From positions 1 to 54,237 of the forward strand of contig JAPLPQ010000019.1 in NCBI GenBank assembly GCA_026400105.1: DNA of 54,237 nt, written 5' to 3'. The translations under genes and the position numbers were made by a program. Shown piece by piece: positions 1-12,696 of this stretch. This stretch comes from Burkholderiales bacterium. Lineage in GTDB: Bacteria > Pseudomonadota > Gammaproteobacteria > Burkholderiales > Burkholderiaceae_C. The notes below the pieces were generated by a model that worked only from the letters and a program-made list of their open reading frames with translations, was not told the DNA's origin and searched no databases. Position 1 is the first letter of the stretch; the number at the start of each line of letters is the position of its first letter.

Positions 1-1
1 G

Positions 2-202
2 CTCGAAGCGCTTGCGCTCCAGCTCGAAGGCAACCAGGTCCGGTCGCAGCCAAGCAGCGAGGCGATCGAGGCGCTGCTGGCCGGAACCCGCTGGCAAGCC
101 GACTACGCCCCGATCGGCGAATCGATCGCGAACTTCGACTTCGAAACCGCGCGGCAGCAACTGCAGGACTTCGCCAGCAAGCACCAGTGCCACCGGCCCT
201 GA
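2..202 (+). CDS. C-terminal fragment, probable Hpt domain of a hybrid sensor kinase (5' truncated)
   Basis: The first 66 codons of the window are the end of a gene that starts upstream. The frame is acidic and leucine/glutamine rich and ends with the pattern IANFDFETARQQLQDFA, which resembles the last two helices of the histidine phosphotransfer domain that closes many hybrid sensor kinases. The phosphorylated histidine would lie upstream and cannot be checked. The next gene is a receiver-phosphatase 55 nt downstream on the same strand, so the two probably form a phosphorelay pair. Family assignment is an inference from this short tail. Confidence 0.55.
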   Translation, partial: LEALALQLEGNQVRSQPSSEAIEALLAGTRWQADYAPIGESIANFDFETARQQLQDFASKHQCHRP

Positions 203-257
203 TACCGCCTGCCACCGGTCCTGCGAAGGGCTTAACAAATTTAAAACAAAGAGTAGC

Positions 258-1571
258 ATGAGTCTGTCACACCCCCTCCCGCGTCTCCTGATCGTCGACG
301 ATACCCCCGCCAACATCAAGGTTCTGATCGCGATGCTGCAAGATGACTACGAGCTCAGCGCGGCGACCTCGGGCCAGCAGACGCTGAACCTGCTCGCCAA
401 GGGCCAGAGGCCGGACCTCATCCTGCTCGATGTCATGATGCCGGGCATGGACGGCTACGAGGTCTGCGCAACGCTCAGGCGCGATGCGGCCACGCGCGAC
501 ATCCCGGTGATCTTCGTGACCGCCAAGACCGACGCCGACAGCGAGGCGCTCGCGCTCGCCAGCGGTGGCGTGGACTTCATCCACAAACCGCTCAATCCAG
601 TGGTCGTGCGCGCGCGCATCCGGCTCCACCTCGAGCGGGCGCGCCAACAGCGCGAACTCGAGGCGCTCAACCTGCAACTGCAGCGCAGCCTGGCAGCCCG
701 TATCGAGGTCGAGCAGGAGCTCGCCGAATGGCGCGCGCGAGAAATGGAGTTCTGCTCAACGATTCAGCAGCAACTGCTGTTCGGCACGCCACCGCCGGAC
801 CTGCAAGGCTATTCGGTCGCCTACCACTCGGAACCTTCGCAGGGAGTGGACGGCGACTTCTACACCTTCACCAAGCTCGGTCCGACCTGCTTCGAGGTCC
901 TGACCGGGGATGTGATGGGCAAGGGCCTGAAGGCCGCGATGACGGCCGCCGGCGTCAAGAGCGCCTACGACAAGGCCTTGGCCCGACTGTGCGCAAAGCG
1001 CCAGGCCGGACTGCCATCGCCGGCCGAACTGGTCAATGCGATCCATGCCGACATCACGCCCCGGCTGATCCAACTCGAGACCTTCGTGACGATGACACTG
1101 CTTCGCTTCGACAGTGCCACGCAGACCATTACCTGGGTCAACGCCGGCCATATGCCGACCCTGCTCGCGCCCCAGGATGGACGCGACATCATCGACCTCG
1201 TCGGCGAGAACATGCCATTGGGCATCCACGAGTCCGAAGTCTACGAGGAGCATGTCGATGCTTTTCAAATCGGTGACACGCTGCTGCTTTACTCGGACGG
1301 CATCTCCGAGGCCGTTGATTCGGATGATGTCCCGTATGGAGACGAGCGCGTCAAACGCATCCTCGACCTGGGCCAGCGCAACCACGCCAAGCCCCCGATG
1401 ATCATGAATTCCCTGCGCAGCGACCTCGCCGACTACACCCAGGTCACTGCCGGCGCCGACGACAAGACCGTGATCGTGATCCAGGCCACGCCGATACCGG
1501 CCGCGCCGCCATCGGACCGCCCCGGGGGCGATCTGGACCGGCCTCTGTGCATGAGCCCGCTCGACGGCTGA
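258..1571 (+). CDS. Response regulator with PP2C-type (SpoIIE/RsbU) phosphatase output domain
   Basis: A 437-residue protein. Residues about 8-125 are a CheY-like receiver with the acidic pair D14-D15, phospho-acceptor D58 (LLDVMMPGMDG) and a lysine in the FIHKPL motif. A charged helical linker (about 125-170) leads to a PP2C/SpoIIE phosphatase domain carrying the metal-binding motifs GDFY, GDVMGKG, LLLYSDG and ADDKTVIV. In this family phosphorylation of the receiver controls dephosphorylation of a STAS anti-sigma-factor antagonist. The open frame runs on upstream, but the start at MSLSHP gives the usual receiver N-terminus and avoids overlap with the preceding gene. The target STAS protein is unknown; the STAS gene near 31.3 kb is one candidate. 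Confidence 0.9.
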   Translation: MSLSHPLPRLLIVDDTPANIKVLIAMLQDDYELSAATSGQQTLNLLAKGQRPDLILLDVMMPGMDGYEVCATLRRDAATRDIPVIFVTAKTDADSEALALASGGVDFIHKPLNPVVVRARIRLHLERARQQRELEALNLQLQRSLAARIEVEQELAEWRAREMEFCSTIQQQLLFGTPPPDLQGYSVAYHSEPSQGVDGDFYTFTKLGPTCFEVLTGDVMGKGLKAAMTAAGVKSAYDKALARLCAKRQAGLPSPAELVNAIHADITPRLIQLETFVTMTLLRFDSATQTITWVNAGHMPTLLAPQDGRDIIDLVGENMPLGIHESEVYEEHVDAFQIGDTLLLYSDGISEAVDSDDVPYGDERVKRILDLGQRNHAKPPMIMNSLRSDLADYTQVTAGADDKTVIVIQATPIPAAPPSDRPGGDLDRPLCMSPLDG

Positions 1572-1621
1572 GGCATGGCAATCCGTAGAATCGACCAATT
1601 TACCCCTGATCGGAGTCCCGA

Positions 1622-2089
1622 ATGAGCGTCTACGCCCGCCTGCAAGCCCTGAACATCACCCTGCCCCCGGTCGCCGTGCCGGCCGCGGCCTACCTGCCCT
1701 ATGTGCAAAGCGGCAAGCAGCTGTTCCTGAGCGGCCATATCGCCAAGCAGGACGGCAAGCCCTGGGTCGGCCAGCTCGGCCTGACGATGGCGACCGAGCA
1801 GGGCCGCGCCGCCGCACGCGCGGTCGCGATCGACCTGATGGGCACGCTCGAGCATGCCTGCCGCGCCGCCGGCACCGATCTCGACGGCATCAAGCGCATC
1901 GTCAAGGTCATGAGCCTGGTCAACTCGACCTCGACCTTCACCGAACAGCATCTGGTCACCAACGGCTGCTCGGAACTGCTCGGCGAAGTCTTCGCTGGCG
2001 CCGGCTCGCATGCGCGCAGCGCCTTCGGCGTGGCGCAGATTCCGCTGGGTGCCTGCGTCGAGATCGAGCTGATCGCCGAACTGGCCTGA
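1622..2089 (+). CDS. RidA/YjgF family enamine/imine deaminase-like protein
   Basis: A 155-residue single-domain protein of the RidA (YjgF/YER057c/UK114) family. These proteins typically hydrolyse reactive enamine/imine intermediates released by pyridoxal-phosphate enzymes. The C-terminal part has the family pattern, with an arginine in HARSAFGVAQIPLGA and a glutamate in VEIELIA at the positions used by active members. It belongs to the longer RidA subgroup (about 155 residues rather than 130), whose substrate is less certain. A -10-like TAGAAT lies about 30 nt upstream and a GGAG ribosome-binding site precedes the ATG. Confidence 0.88.
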   Translation: MSVYARLQALNITLPPVAVPAAAYLPYVQSGKQLFLSGHIAKQDGKPWVGQLGLTMATEQGRAAARAVAIDLMGTLEHACRAAGTDLDGIKRIVKVMSLVNSTSTFTEQHLVTNGCSELLGEVFAGAGSHARSAFGVAQIPLGACVEIELIAELA

Positions 2090-2194
2090 GTCATTGACCG
2101 GTCGGCGCGGTGGGTGCCCAGCCAGGTGCGCAGCCCCCCCCCCGCCGGCAGGTCAATCTGAAACAAACGCCAAATCTGTGCATATTGCGCAAAC

Positions 2195-2212
2195 TTGGCT
2201 TGTTTTTTGCTT
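2195..2212 (+). promoter_or_regulatory. Candidate sigma-54 promoter for the ammonium transporter
   Basis: TTGGC, seven bases, then TTGCT gives the GG-N10-GC spacing of -24/-12 promoters (GG at 2197-2198, GC at 2209-2210). It lies about 70 nt upstream of an Amt gene, a classic NtrC/RpoN target. A nearby TGTGCATATTGCGCA could be part of an activator site, but this match is weak. Confidence 0.5.
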
Positions 2213-2282
2213 GCTTTTGGTGCAAGGCTGGACAAAAGCCGAAATCTGCATCAAAAATTCACTCTTTTCACCAAAAACAAGC

Positions 2283-3485
2283 ATGGACGCACTAAAACAG
2301 GGCGCAGATGCCCTCTTCATCCTGCTCGGGGGCATCATGGTGCTGGCAATGCACGCCGGCTTCGCCTTTCTCGAGCTCGGCACGGTCCGGCAGAAAAACC
2401 AGGTCAACGCGCTGGTCAAGATCCTGGTCGACTTCTCGGTCTCGACCGTGGTCTATTTCCTGGTCGGCTATGGTGTGGCCTATGGCAGCGGCTTCCTGGT
2501 CGGCGCCGAGACGCTGGTGCAGAAGAACGGCTACGAGCTGGTCAAGTTCTTCTTCCTGCTGACCTTTGCGGCGGCGATTCCGGCCATCATCTCGGGCGGC
2601 ATCGCCGAACGCGCGCGTTTCTGGCCGCAACTGCTGGCCACCGCCGTAATCGTCGGCTTTGTCTACCCCTTCTTCGAGGGCATTGCCTGGAACCAGCATT
2701 TCGGCGTCCAGGCCTGGATCAAGCAGCTGACCGGCGCCGAATTCCATGACTTCGCCGGCTCGGTGGTGGTGCATGCCGTCGGCGGCTGGATCGCGCTCAG
2801 CGCGGTCCTGCTGCTGGGTCCGCGCGCCAACCGCTACCGCAAGGACGGCGCCATGAGCGCGCATCCGCCCTCGAACATCCCGTTCCTGGCGCTGGGCTCC
2901 TGGATCCTGATCGTCGGCTGGTTCGGCTTCAACGTCATGAGCGCGCAAACGCTCGACAAGATCTCGGGCCTGGTCGCGGTCAACTCGCTGATGGCCATGG
3001 TCGGCGGCACGCTGGCCGCACTGGTCGCGGGCAAGAACGACCCCGGCTTCGTGCACAACGGCCCGCTGGCCGGCCTGGTCGCGGTCTGCGCCGGCTCGGA
3101 TCTGATGCACCCACTCGGGGCGCTGGTGGTCGGCGCGGTGGCCGGCCTGCTGTTCGTCGGCATGTTCACGCTGACGCAGAACCGCTGGAAGATCGACGAT
3201 GTGCTCGGCGTCTGGCCGCTGCACGGCCTGTGCGGCGCCTGGGGCGGCATCGCGGCCGGCATCTTCGGCCTCCAGTCCCTGGGCGGCCTGGGCGGCGTGA
3301 GCTTTGCCGGCCAGCTGCTCGGCACCGCCATGGGCGTGGGCTGGGCGCTGCTGGGCGGCCTGGTCGTCTACGGCACGCTCAAGGCCGCCATCGGCCTGCG
3401 CCTGAGCCAGGAAGAGGAATACGAGGGCGCCGACCTCAGCATCCACCGCATCCGCGCCACCCCCGAACGCGAAAGCAGCTGGTAA
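2283..3485 (+). CDS. amt: Ammonium transporter, Amt family
   Basis: A 400-residue polytopic inner-membrane protein of the Amt/MEP/Rh family, which imports ammonium. About eleven membrane segments are visible, with the family motif DFAGSVVVHAVGG carrying the first pore histidine and GVWPLHGLCGAWGG carrying the second. There is no cleavable signal peptide, and no glnK gene sits alongside, unlike many amt loci. The chosen start (MDALKQGADALF) begins directly at the first hydrophobic helix; the frame is open further upstream, but that stretch is AT-rich promoter DNA. Regulation by nitrogen through sigma-54 is suggested by the upstream promoter. Confidence 0.93.
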   Translation: MDALKQGADALFILLGGIMVLAMHAGFAFLELGTVRQKNQVNALVKILVDFSVSTVVYFLVGYGVAYGSGFLVGAETLVQKNGYELVKFFFLLTFAAAIPAIISGGIAERARFWPQLLATAVIVGFVYPFFEGIAWNQHFGVQAWIKQLTGAEFHDFAGSVVVHAVGGWIALSAVLLLGPRANRYRKDGAMSAHPPSNIPFLALGSWILIVGWFGFNVMSAQTLDKISGLVAVNSLMAMVGGTLAALVAGKNDPGFVHNGPLAGLVAVCAGSDLMHPLGALVVGAVAGLLFVGMFTLTQNRWKIDDVLGVWPLHGLCGAWGGIAAGIFGLQSLGGLGGVSFAGQLLGTAMGVGWALLGGLVVYGTLKAAIGLRLSQEEEYEGADLSIHRIRATPERESSW

Positions 3486-3522
3486 CAGCAGGGCCAAGCG
3501 CCCGATTCACTACGACAAGATC

Positions 3523-4248
3523 ATGGCTGCCTACAATGGCGCCATGATCGCCACCCGACTGCTCAACCTGTTGCGGCCCCTTGCGCTGCTGGCCTGCGCC
3601 CTGCCCCTGATCGGGCTGTTCTGGGCTGGCCAGCATGACCAGCTCGGCAGCAACCCGGTCGAGCGGCTGATCAGCGAGACCGGCGAATGGTCGCTGCGCC
3701 TGCTGCTGGCCACGCTGGCGGTCACCCCCTTGCGCAAGATCCTGGGCCTGCCGGCGCTGGCACGCTGGCGCCGCTTCCTGGGAGTCTGGTCACTGGTCTA
3801 CGCCCTGCTGCACTTCGCGGCCTATGCCTGGCTCGAGATGGCGCTCGACCTCGGCGAGATCCTGCGCGACGTCATGACCCGCCCCGTCATCACGGTCGGA
3901 CTGCTGGCGCTGGTCTTCATGCTGCCGCTGGGCGCGACCTCGTTCAACCAGGCCATACGCTATCTGGGCGCGGCGAAATGGCAGCGCCTGCACCGGCTGG
4001 TCTACCTGGTCGCGATCCTGTCGGTGCTGCATTTCTTCCTGAAGAAGGCCGGCAAGAACGACTTCGCCGAGGTCGCGCTCTACGCCGCCTTGCTGCTGGC
4101 CCTGCTGGGCTGGCGCCTGTACGACAAATGGCGCAAGGGCGACTTCAAGGGCTTTTTCTCGGCCAGCACGCACAGCTGCGGCCATGACCCGAAGCATCCG
4201 ATGGGTGCCGACATCAAGCCGATCGTGTTCCACCGCAAGAAGCCCTGA
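3523..4248 (+). CDS. msrQ: MsrQ-like heme-binding membrane subunit (ferric reductase-like)
   Basis: A 241-residue membrane protein of the YedZ/MsrQ family, the b-type haem subunit that passes electrons from the quinone pool or a flavin reductase to the periplasmic methionine sulfoxide reductase MsrP. Several hydrophobic helices carry conserved histidines (LLHFAAYAWLEM; QRLHRLVYLVAILSVLHFF) that fit haem ligation. A second ATG seven codons in (MIATRLL) is an equally plausible start. No msrP gene is next to it: upstream is amt, and downstream the gene ends 4 nt from the convergent parC. Either msrP lies elsewhere or this subunit serves another partner. Confidence 0.82.
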   Translation: MAAYNGAMIATRLLNLLRPLALLACALPLIGLFWAGQHDQLGSNPVERLISETGEWSLRLLLATLAVTPLRKILGLPALARWRRFLGVWSLVYALLHFAAYAWLEMALDLGEILRDVMTRPVITVGLLALVFMLPLGATSFNQAIRYLGAAKWQRLHRLVYLVAILSVLHFFLKKAGKNDFAEVALYAALLLALLGWRLYDKWRKGDFKGFFSASTHSCGHDPKHPMGADIKPIVFHRKKP

Positions 4249-4252
4249 GGCT

Positions 4253-6667
<2,415 letters not shown>

Positions 6668-6966
6668 GGGGTCGCTATCGTAGCGTCTCGGACCCCGGCC
6701 CCGCGCCGCGGCGGCGGCCACGCGGCGGCCACCAGAGTTCCAGCGCAATCGGAACGCCCGAAATCGACCTATCAACGCCCATTTTCGTGCATTGATGCAC
6801 CGCTATTGTGCGCAATTGAAATAGACCGAGAGAATGCCAGCACGAAAATCAGGAAAAACCCTGGTTCACGCGACTGGATTACATTTATCCAATCCAGCCA
6901 GTGGAATTCTCCGCTGCTTAAGACAATCAAAAACCCATTCCTTTTCAGGCCCACAGGATTCAGACG
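6668..6966. other. Intergenic region between parC and the SHOCT gene
   Basis: About 300 nt between divergent genes, with lower GC towards the right. The only clear structure is an inverted repeat CTGGATT-N10-AATCCAG at 6874-6897, about 70 nt before the SHOCT gene start. No convincing gene was seen in it. Confidence 0.4.
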
Positions 6967-7773
6967 ATGCGACCCCTCACCCCCTCCGGCCAGCAGGCCG
7001 TCAGCCAGATCGCACAGCGCCACGGCTTCAGCGTCGAGGCCGTGACAACCATGCTCGACGCGGTCATCAACGGCAACGGCAGCATGGCGCAATTCAGCCA
7101 CCCCGAATTCGGCGGCTCGGGCCAGTGGATGTCAGGCGGCATGACCATGCTGTCGGACATGTTCAACAACTACCTCAAGGGCCGGGTCGACAACCTGTGC
7201 GCCGACCTGGCCGCGCTGGTCGCGAGCCAGGCCGACCTGATCCAGCGCGCCAACTCGCAGGCGCCGGGCCAGGAAGGCGCCAGCCTGTTCGTGCCTGCGG
7301 GACCAGACTGGTGGGGGCCTGAGCTGCGCTGGCCCGACAGCAGCGGCGCACAGAACGGCGTGCGCTATGCCTATTTCTCGCAGGCGCACCGGCTCGCGAT
7401 CGAGGTCAACGGCCAGGTCACGATCTACGACACGCTGGACCACCAGATCGGAGGCGTCTCGCAGCAGCAGGGCTACGGCGGCTCGCTGAGCTTCAACAGC
7501 CAGTACGGCCTGATCGACATCAGCCGCCTGCCAGTGCTCAGCATCGACGGCCAGGCACAGGCGGCGCCAGCGCCGGCACAGCAACCGCAACCGCAACCGC
7601 AACCGCAGATTGCCAGCGGCTTCGGCGTCTCGCTGCCGACATCCGCGCCGCCGATCGCGACCGCAAGCGATATTTTCACCTTGATCGAGCGGTTGTCCGA
7701 ATTGCACCAGCGCGGCCTGCTGAGCGATCAGGAATACGGCAGCAAGAAGGCCGAATTGCTGTCCCGGCTCTGA
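6967..7773 (+). CDS. Protein of unknown function with C-terminal SHOCT domain
   Basis: 268 residues, cytosolic, with no signal peptide or membrane span. The last 35 residues (SDIFTLIERLSELHQRGLLSDQEYGSKKAELL) match the short SHOCT oligomerisation motif, usually found at protein ends. The N-terminal 100 residues are helical with a methionine/glycine-rich stretch around residues 40-70; the middle is a beta-rich domain. A low-complexity proline-glutamine linker (repeats of CAACCG in the DNA near 7578-7606) joins the middle to SHOCT. It runs with the next gene 90 nt downstream and may share its transcript. No specific function is claimed. Confidence 0.75.
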   Translation: MRPLTPSGQQAVSQIAQRHGFSVEAVTTMLDAVINGNGSMAQFSHPEFGGSGQWMSGGMTMLSDMFNNYLKGRVDNLCADLAALVASQADLIQRANSQAPGQEGASLFVPAGPDWWGPELRWPDSSGAQNGVRYAYFSQAHRLAIEVNGQVTIYDTLDHQIGGVSQQQGYGGSLSFNSQYGLIDISRLPVLSIDGQAQAAPAPAQQPQPQPQPQIASGFGVSLPTSAPPIATASDIFTLIERLSELHQRGLLSDQEYGSKKAELLSRL

Positions 7774-7863
7774 CACGCTCCATTCATCAGGACCTGACAG
7801 GATTGGAATCTGGCGCGGATATTGCTGCGCCCATGACTACCCCTCCATTGCCAAACCCCCGCC

Positions 7864-8934
7864 ATGTCAGACCTCATTTCCATGCCACGTACGACTTTCT
7901 GCGGCAATCTGGGCTATCGGTTCGATGCCGATCAGGTCGAACTGCAGGCCGATATCGCCGGCCCCTGCGGCTGGCCAGCCCAGGGCCAATGGGCCCTGCA
8001 GCTCTGGGCCGATGAAACCGTCAAGGTCGCCGAATTGCCGCTCGGCCAGTTCGAGGCCGATGCACAGGGCCTGCTCAGGGTCAACGGCATCGCGACCGCG
8101 CAGCCGCCGGCCGGCGACGACTTCCATCGCATGAGCCTCAAGCTGGTCTCGGGCCAGCCGGGCGACTACGCCGAGCTGCACGACCAGCAGACCTTCGGGC
8201 TGCTGCAAAGCTTCGCCCAGCCCCGCCTGCTCGGGGCGGTGGCCTGCCACGCGAGCGACGAAGGCCTGGCGATCGAAGTCGAGTCGATCAGGAACCCGCG
8301 TGCCCCCGGCAACCTCAGCGGCACGCTGGCGCTCGAACTCTGGGCGCTCGACGCGCCCTACGCGGGCACCAGCTGGTCCGGCACGCCGGTGGCCAGCCTG
8401 GTGATCGGCTGCCTCGACGGTCAGGCCAGCCTGGAGCGCAACCGCTTTGTCGTGCACGCAGCGCCCTGGCCCGCAGGCAACGAGCTCACGCTGATGCTGC
8501 GCGAATGGACCACCGCCGGCTATGTCACGCGCGACTACCGCCTGCTGGAACAGCCGGCCCTGACAGCACCAGCATCGCCAGTACAGGAGCTCGAGCCAGT
8601 ACCGGCAGCAGAGCCAGCACAAGAGTCGGCGCCAGTGCCAGTGGCAACAGCAGCACCGGCCCAGGCAGTTGCTGTCGCCCCCACTGCGGTCGACAGCGAA
8701 CCGGCGCAGAGCGTACCGGGCCCATCGGCCAAAGCCGAAGCCAGCAGCAGCGCCCAGCGGGTCTCGATCAACCGCGCCAGCGCCGCCAGGATCAGCTCGC
8801 TCAGGGGTATCAGCGACAAGGTCGCCGCGTCGATCGTTGCGCACCGCCCCTACAGCTCGCTCGACGACCTGCTGCGGGCCAAGGGCATAGGAATCAAGCG
8901 GCTCGAGCTGCTGCGCGCACAACTCGAGCTCTGA
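7864..8934 (+). CDS. Helix-hairpin-helix protein of unknown function
   Basis: 356 residues without signal peptide. Residues about 10-220 look like two related beta-rich modules, each opening with a tryptophan/leucine strand (WALQLWAD at about 43, LALELWAL at about 155), so an internal duplication is likely. An Ala/Pro/Glu-rich linker (about 230-300) leads to a C-terminal ComEA-like helix-hairpin-helix unit (INRASAARISSLRGISDKVA, then LLRAKGIGIKRLELL). Such units bind DNA or mediate protein contacts. An intracellular ComEA-type helix-hairpin-helix on an unrelated N-terminal domain is uncommon. Function unknown. Confidence 0.72.
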   Translation: MSDLISMPRTTFCGNLGYRFDADQVELQADIAGPCGWPAQGQWALQLWADETVKVAELPLGQFEADAQGLLRVNGIATAQPPAGDDFHRMSLKLVSGQPGDYAELHDQQTFGLLQSFAQPRLLGAVACHASDEGLAIEVESIRNPRAPGNLSGTLALELWALDAPYAGTSWSGTPVASLVIGCLDGQASLERNRFVVHAAPWPAGNELTLMLREWTTAGYVTRDYRLLEQPALTAPASPVQELEPVPAAEPAQESAPVPVATAAPAQAVAVAPTAVDSEPAQSVPGPSAKAEASSSAQRVSINRASAARISSLRGISDKVAASIVAHRPYSSLDDLLRAKGIGIKRLELLRAQLEL

Positions 8935-8984
8935 GACAATAGAACCGAGCCAGTTCTACCCATGTCGCATGGGTGCGGGCAGGA

Positions 8985-9056
8985 GCCGGTGGCAGGGCGG
9001 GCGGACGCCGATTTCTGGTACTCCAGCATGAGGTGGCCGCCCGCCCTGCCACCGGC
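8985..9056. repeat. Long hairpin repeat 1 (20-bp perfect stem)
   Basis: Arms 8985-9004 and 9037-9056 are perfectly complementary over 20 bp around a 32-nt loop that contains a small CTGG-TACT-CCAG hairpin. The inner 42 nt (9000-9041) recur with a single mismatch at 9242-9283, while the outer arm sequences of the two copies differ, yet each copy pairs with itself. Confidence 0.8.
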
Positions 9057-9116
9057 TTCATGAGCTGTCGACTAGACAACTGCTGCTACGCCTTCAGCAG
9101 AGAGCAGCGGCCTGTC

Positions 9117-9167
9117 CTGTCATCAACGCATCCATAAGGCGTGAATCGGATCGGCTGCTACCGATTC
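9117..9167. repeat. Short relative of the hairpin repeats
   Basis: Shares CTGYCATCAACGC and GGCGTGARTCGGATCGGC with the left flank of hairpin repeat 2 (compare 9117-9155 with 9198-9244) but lacks the 42-nt core. It forms its own 7-bp stem GAATCGG (9143-9149) with CCGATTC (9161-9167). Confidence 0.6.
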
Positions 9168-9224
9168 CGACACTCCGATATGGCTTGGCTGTCTGCCCTG
9201 CCATCAACGCCGACGCGTAACCCT

Positions 9225-9300
9225 GCGGCGTGAGTCGGATCGGCGGACGCCGATTTCTGGTACCCCAGCATGAGGTGGCCGCCGGTCCGGCTCACGCCGC
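9225..9300. repeat. Long hairpin repeat 2 (22-bp stem with two G-U type pairs)
   Basis: Arms 9225-9246 and 9279-9300 pair over 22 positions, 20 Watson-Crick and two G-T (G-U in RNA). The loop holds the same core as repeat 1, with the small hairpin changed to CTGG-TACC-CCAG; the change falls in its loop. Confidence 0.8.
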
Positions 9301-9361
9301 AACGCCAGCACAGCGTCAGTAAAGCGCCAATACCAGCGACAGCAATCAGCACCAGAAGGGA

Positions 9362-11446
<2,085 letters not shown>

Positions 11447-11460
11447 CTATCGATCGAGAC

Positions 11461-12696
11461 ATGGACTCCAACCACCGCCGCCTACCCCTGTTGCAACTGC
11501 TGCTCTGCGCCAGCCTGATCCTCACGCTCGCCATGGGCATCCGGCATGGCTTCGGGCTCTGGATGCAGCCGATCACGCAGGACCAGGGCTGGACGCGCGA
11601 GGCCTTCTCGCGCGCGATCGCGGTGCAAAACCTCAGCTGGGGGCTGTTCGGCATCGGCGCCGGCATGCTGGCCGACCGCTGGGGTAGCTGGCGCGTGCTG
11701 CTCGGCGGCGCGCTGCTGTGGACGCTGGGCCTGTGCGGCATGGCGCTGTCGGAGTCGCCACTGGCCTTCACGCTCAGCACCGGCGTGGTGATCGGCGCGG
11801 CGCAGGCCGCCAGCACCTATGGCGTGCTCTACGGCATCATCGGGCGCCAGATCGCACCCGAAAAGCGCTCCTGGGCCATGGGCGTGACCGGCGCGGCCGG
11901 CAGCTTCGGCCAGTTCCTGCTGGTGCCGACCGAGGGCTGGCTGATCAGCAGCTTTGGCTGGCAGCAGGCGCTGCTGGTGCTGGGCGCGTCCACGCTGCTG
12001 ATCGCGCCGCTGGCGCTGCTGCTGCGCGAGCCGACCACGCCTGCCGCGGCACCGGGCGCGACAGCCGCGCAGCAGGGCATCTGGCAGGCCATGCGCGAGG
12101 CGATGGCCTACCCGAGCTTTCGCCTGCTGATGGCCGGCTATTTCGTCTGCGGCTTCCAGGTCGTCTTCATCGGCGTGCACCTGCCGAGCTACCTCAAGGA
12201 CCAGGGCCTGGCGCCCCAGGTCGCCAGCACCGCGCTGGCGCTGATCGGCCTGTTCAACGTCTTCGGCAGCTACGGCGTCGGCCTGCTGGGCCAGCGCTGG
12301 CCCAAGCGCTACCTGCTCGCGATCATCTACGGCGTGCGCTCGGTCGCGATCACGCTGTTCCTGCTGGCGCCGCTGACGCCCTGGAGCGTCTACGTCTTCG
12401 CGGCGGTCATGGGCCTGCTCTGGCTGTCGACCGTGCCGCCGACCAATGCCATCGTGGCGCAGATCTTCGGCGTGCGCCATTTCTCGATGCTCAGCGGCTT
12501 CGTGTTCTGCAGCCACCAGGTCGGCAGCTTCTGCGGCGTCTGGCTCGGCGGCCTGCTGTACGACCGCAACGGCAACTACGACCTGGTCTGGCTGATCTCG
12601 ATCGGCCTGGGCCTGTTCGCCACCGCCGTCAGCCTGCCGGTGCGCGAGAGCGCGATCCAGCGTGCGCCGCAACGCGTCGCCGCCAGCGCGTCATGA
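11461..12696 (+). CDS. Major facilitator superfamily transporter
   Basis: A 411-residue inner-membrane protein with about twelve hydrophobic helices and the loop 2-3 MFS signature in the form GMLADRWGSWRVL. The opening segment (LTLAMGIRHGFGLWMQPITQDQGWTREAFS) resembles the oxalate/formate or monocarboxylate-type subgroup, but the substrate cannot be read from sequence. Its stop codon overlaps the start of the next small reading frame (ATGA), so the two are translationally coupled. A -10-like TAGAAT is found about 35 nt before the start. Confidence 0.87.
   Translation: MDSNHRRLPLLQLLLCASLILTLAMGIRHGFGLWMQPITQDQGWTREAFSRAIAVQNLSWGLFGIGAGMLADRWGSWRVLLGGALLWTLGLCGMALSESPLAFTLSTGVVIGAAQAASTYGVLYGIIGRQIAPEKRSWAMGVTGAAGSFGQFLLVPTEGWLISSFGWQQALLVLGASTLLIAPLALLLREPTTPAAAPGATAAQQGIWQAMREAMAYPSFRLLMAGYFVCGFQVVFIGVHLPSYLKDQGLAPQVASTALALIGLFNVFGSYGVGLLGQRWPKRYLLAIIYGVRSVAITLFLLAPLTPWSVYVFAAVMGLLWLSTVPPTNAIVAQIFGVRHFSMLSGFVFCSHQVGSFCGVWLGGLLYDRNGNYDLVWLISIGLGLFATAVSLPVRESAIQRAPQRVAASAS

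Larger units (their letters stand above)
8935..9361. other. 427-nt non-coding block rich in hairpins
   Basis: No gene is convincing here. The block holds a short hairpin just after the helix-hairpin-helix gene (ACCCATG-TCG-CATGGGT, 8958-8974), two long hairpins sharing a 42-nt core, and a shorter relative between them, all listed separately. The right edge abuts the parE stop codon. Confidence 0.7.

Noticed and set aside
7578..7606. CAACCG tandem repeat as a regulatory repeat
   Set aside because: It is inside a coding frame and simply encodes a Pro-Gln linker.
8935..9361. Integron attC-site reading of the hairpins
   Set aside because: No GTTRRRY/RYYYAAC core sites at the ends, no extrahelical base pattern, and no integrase or cassette genes around.
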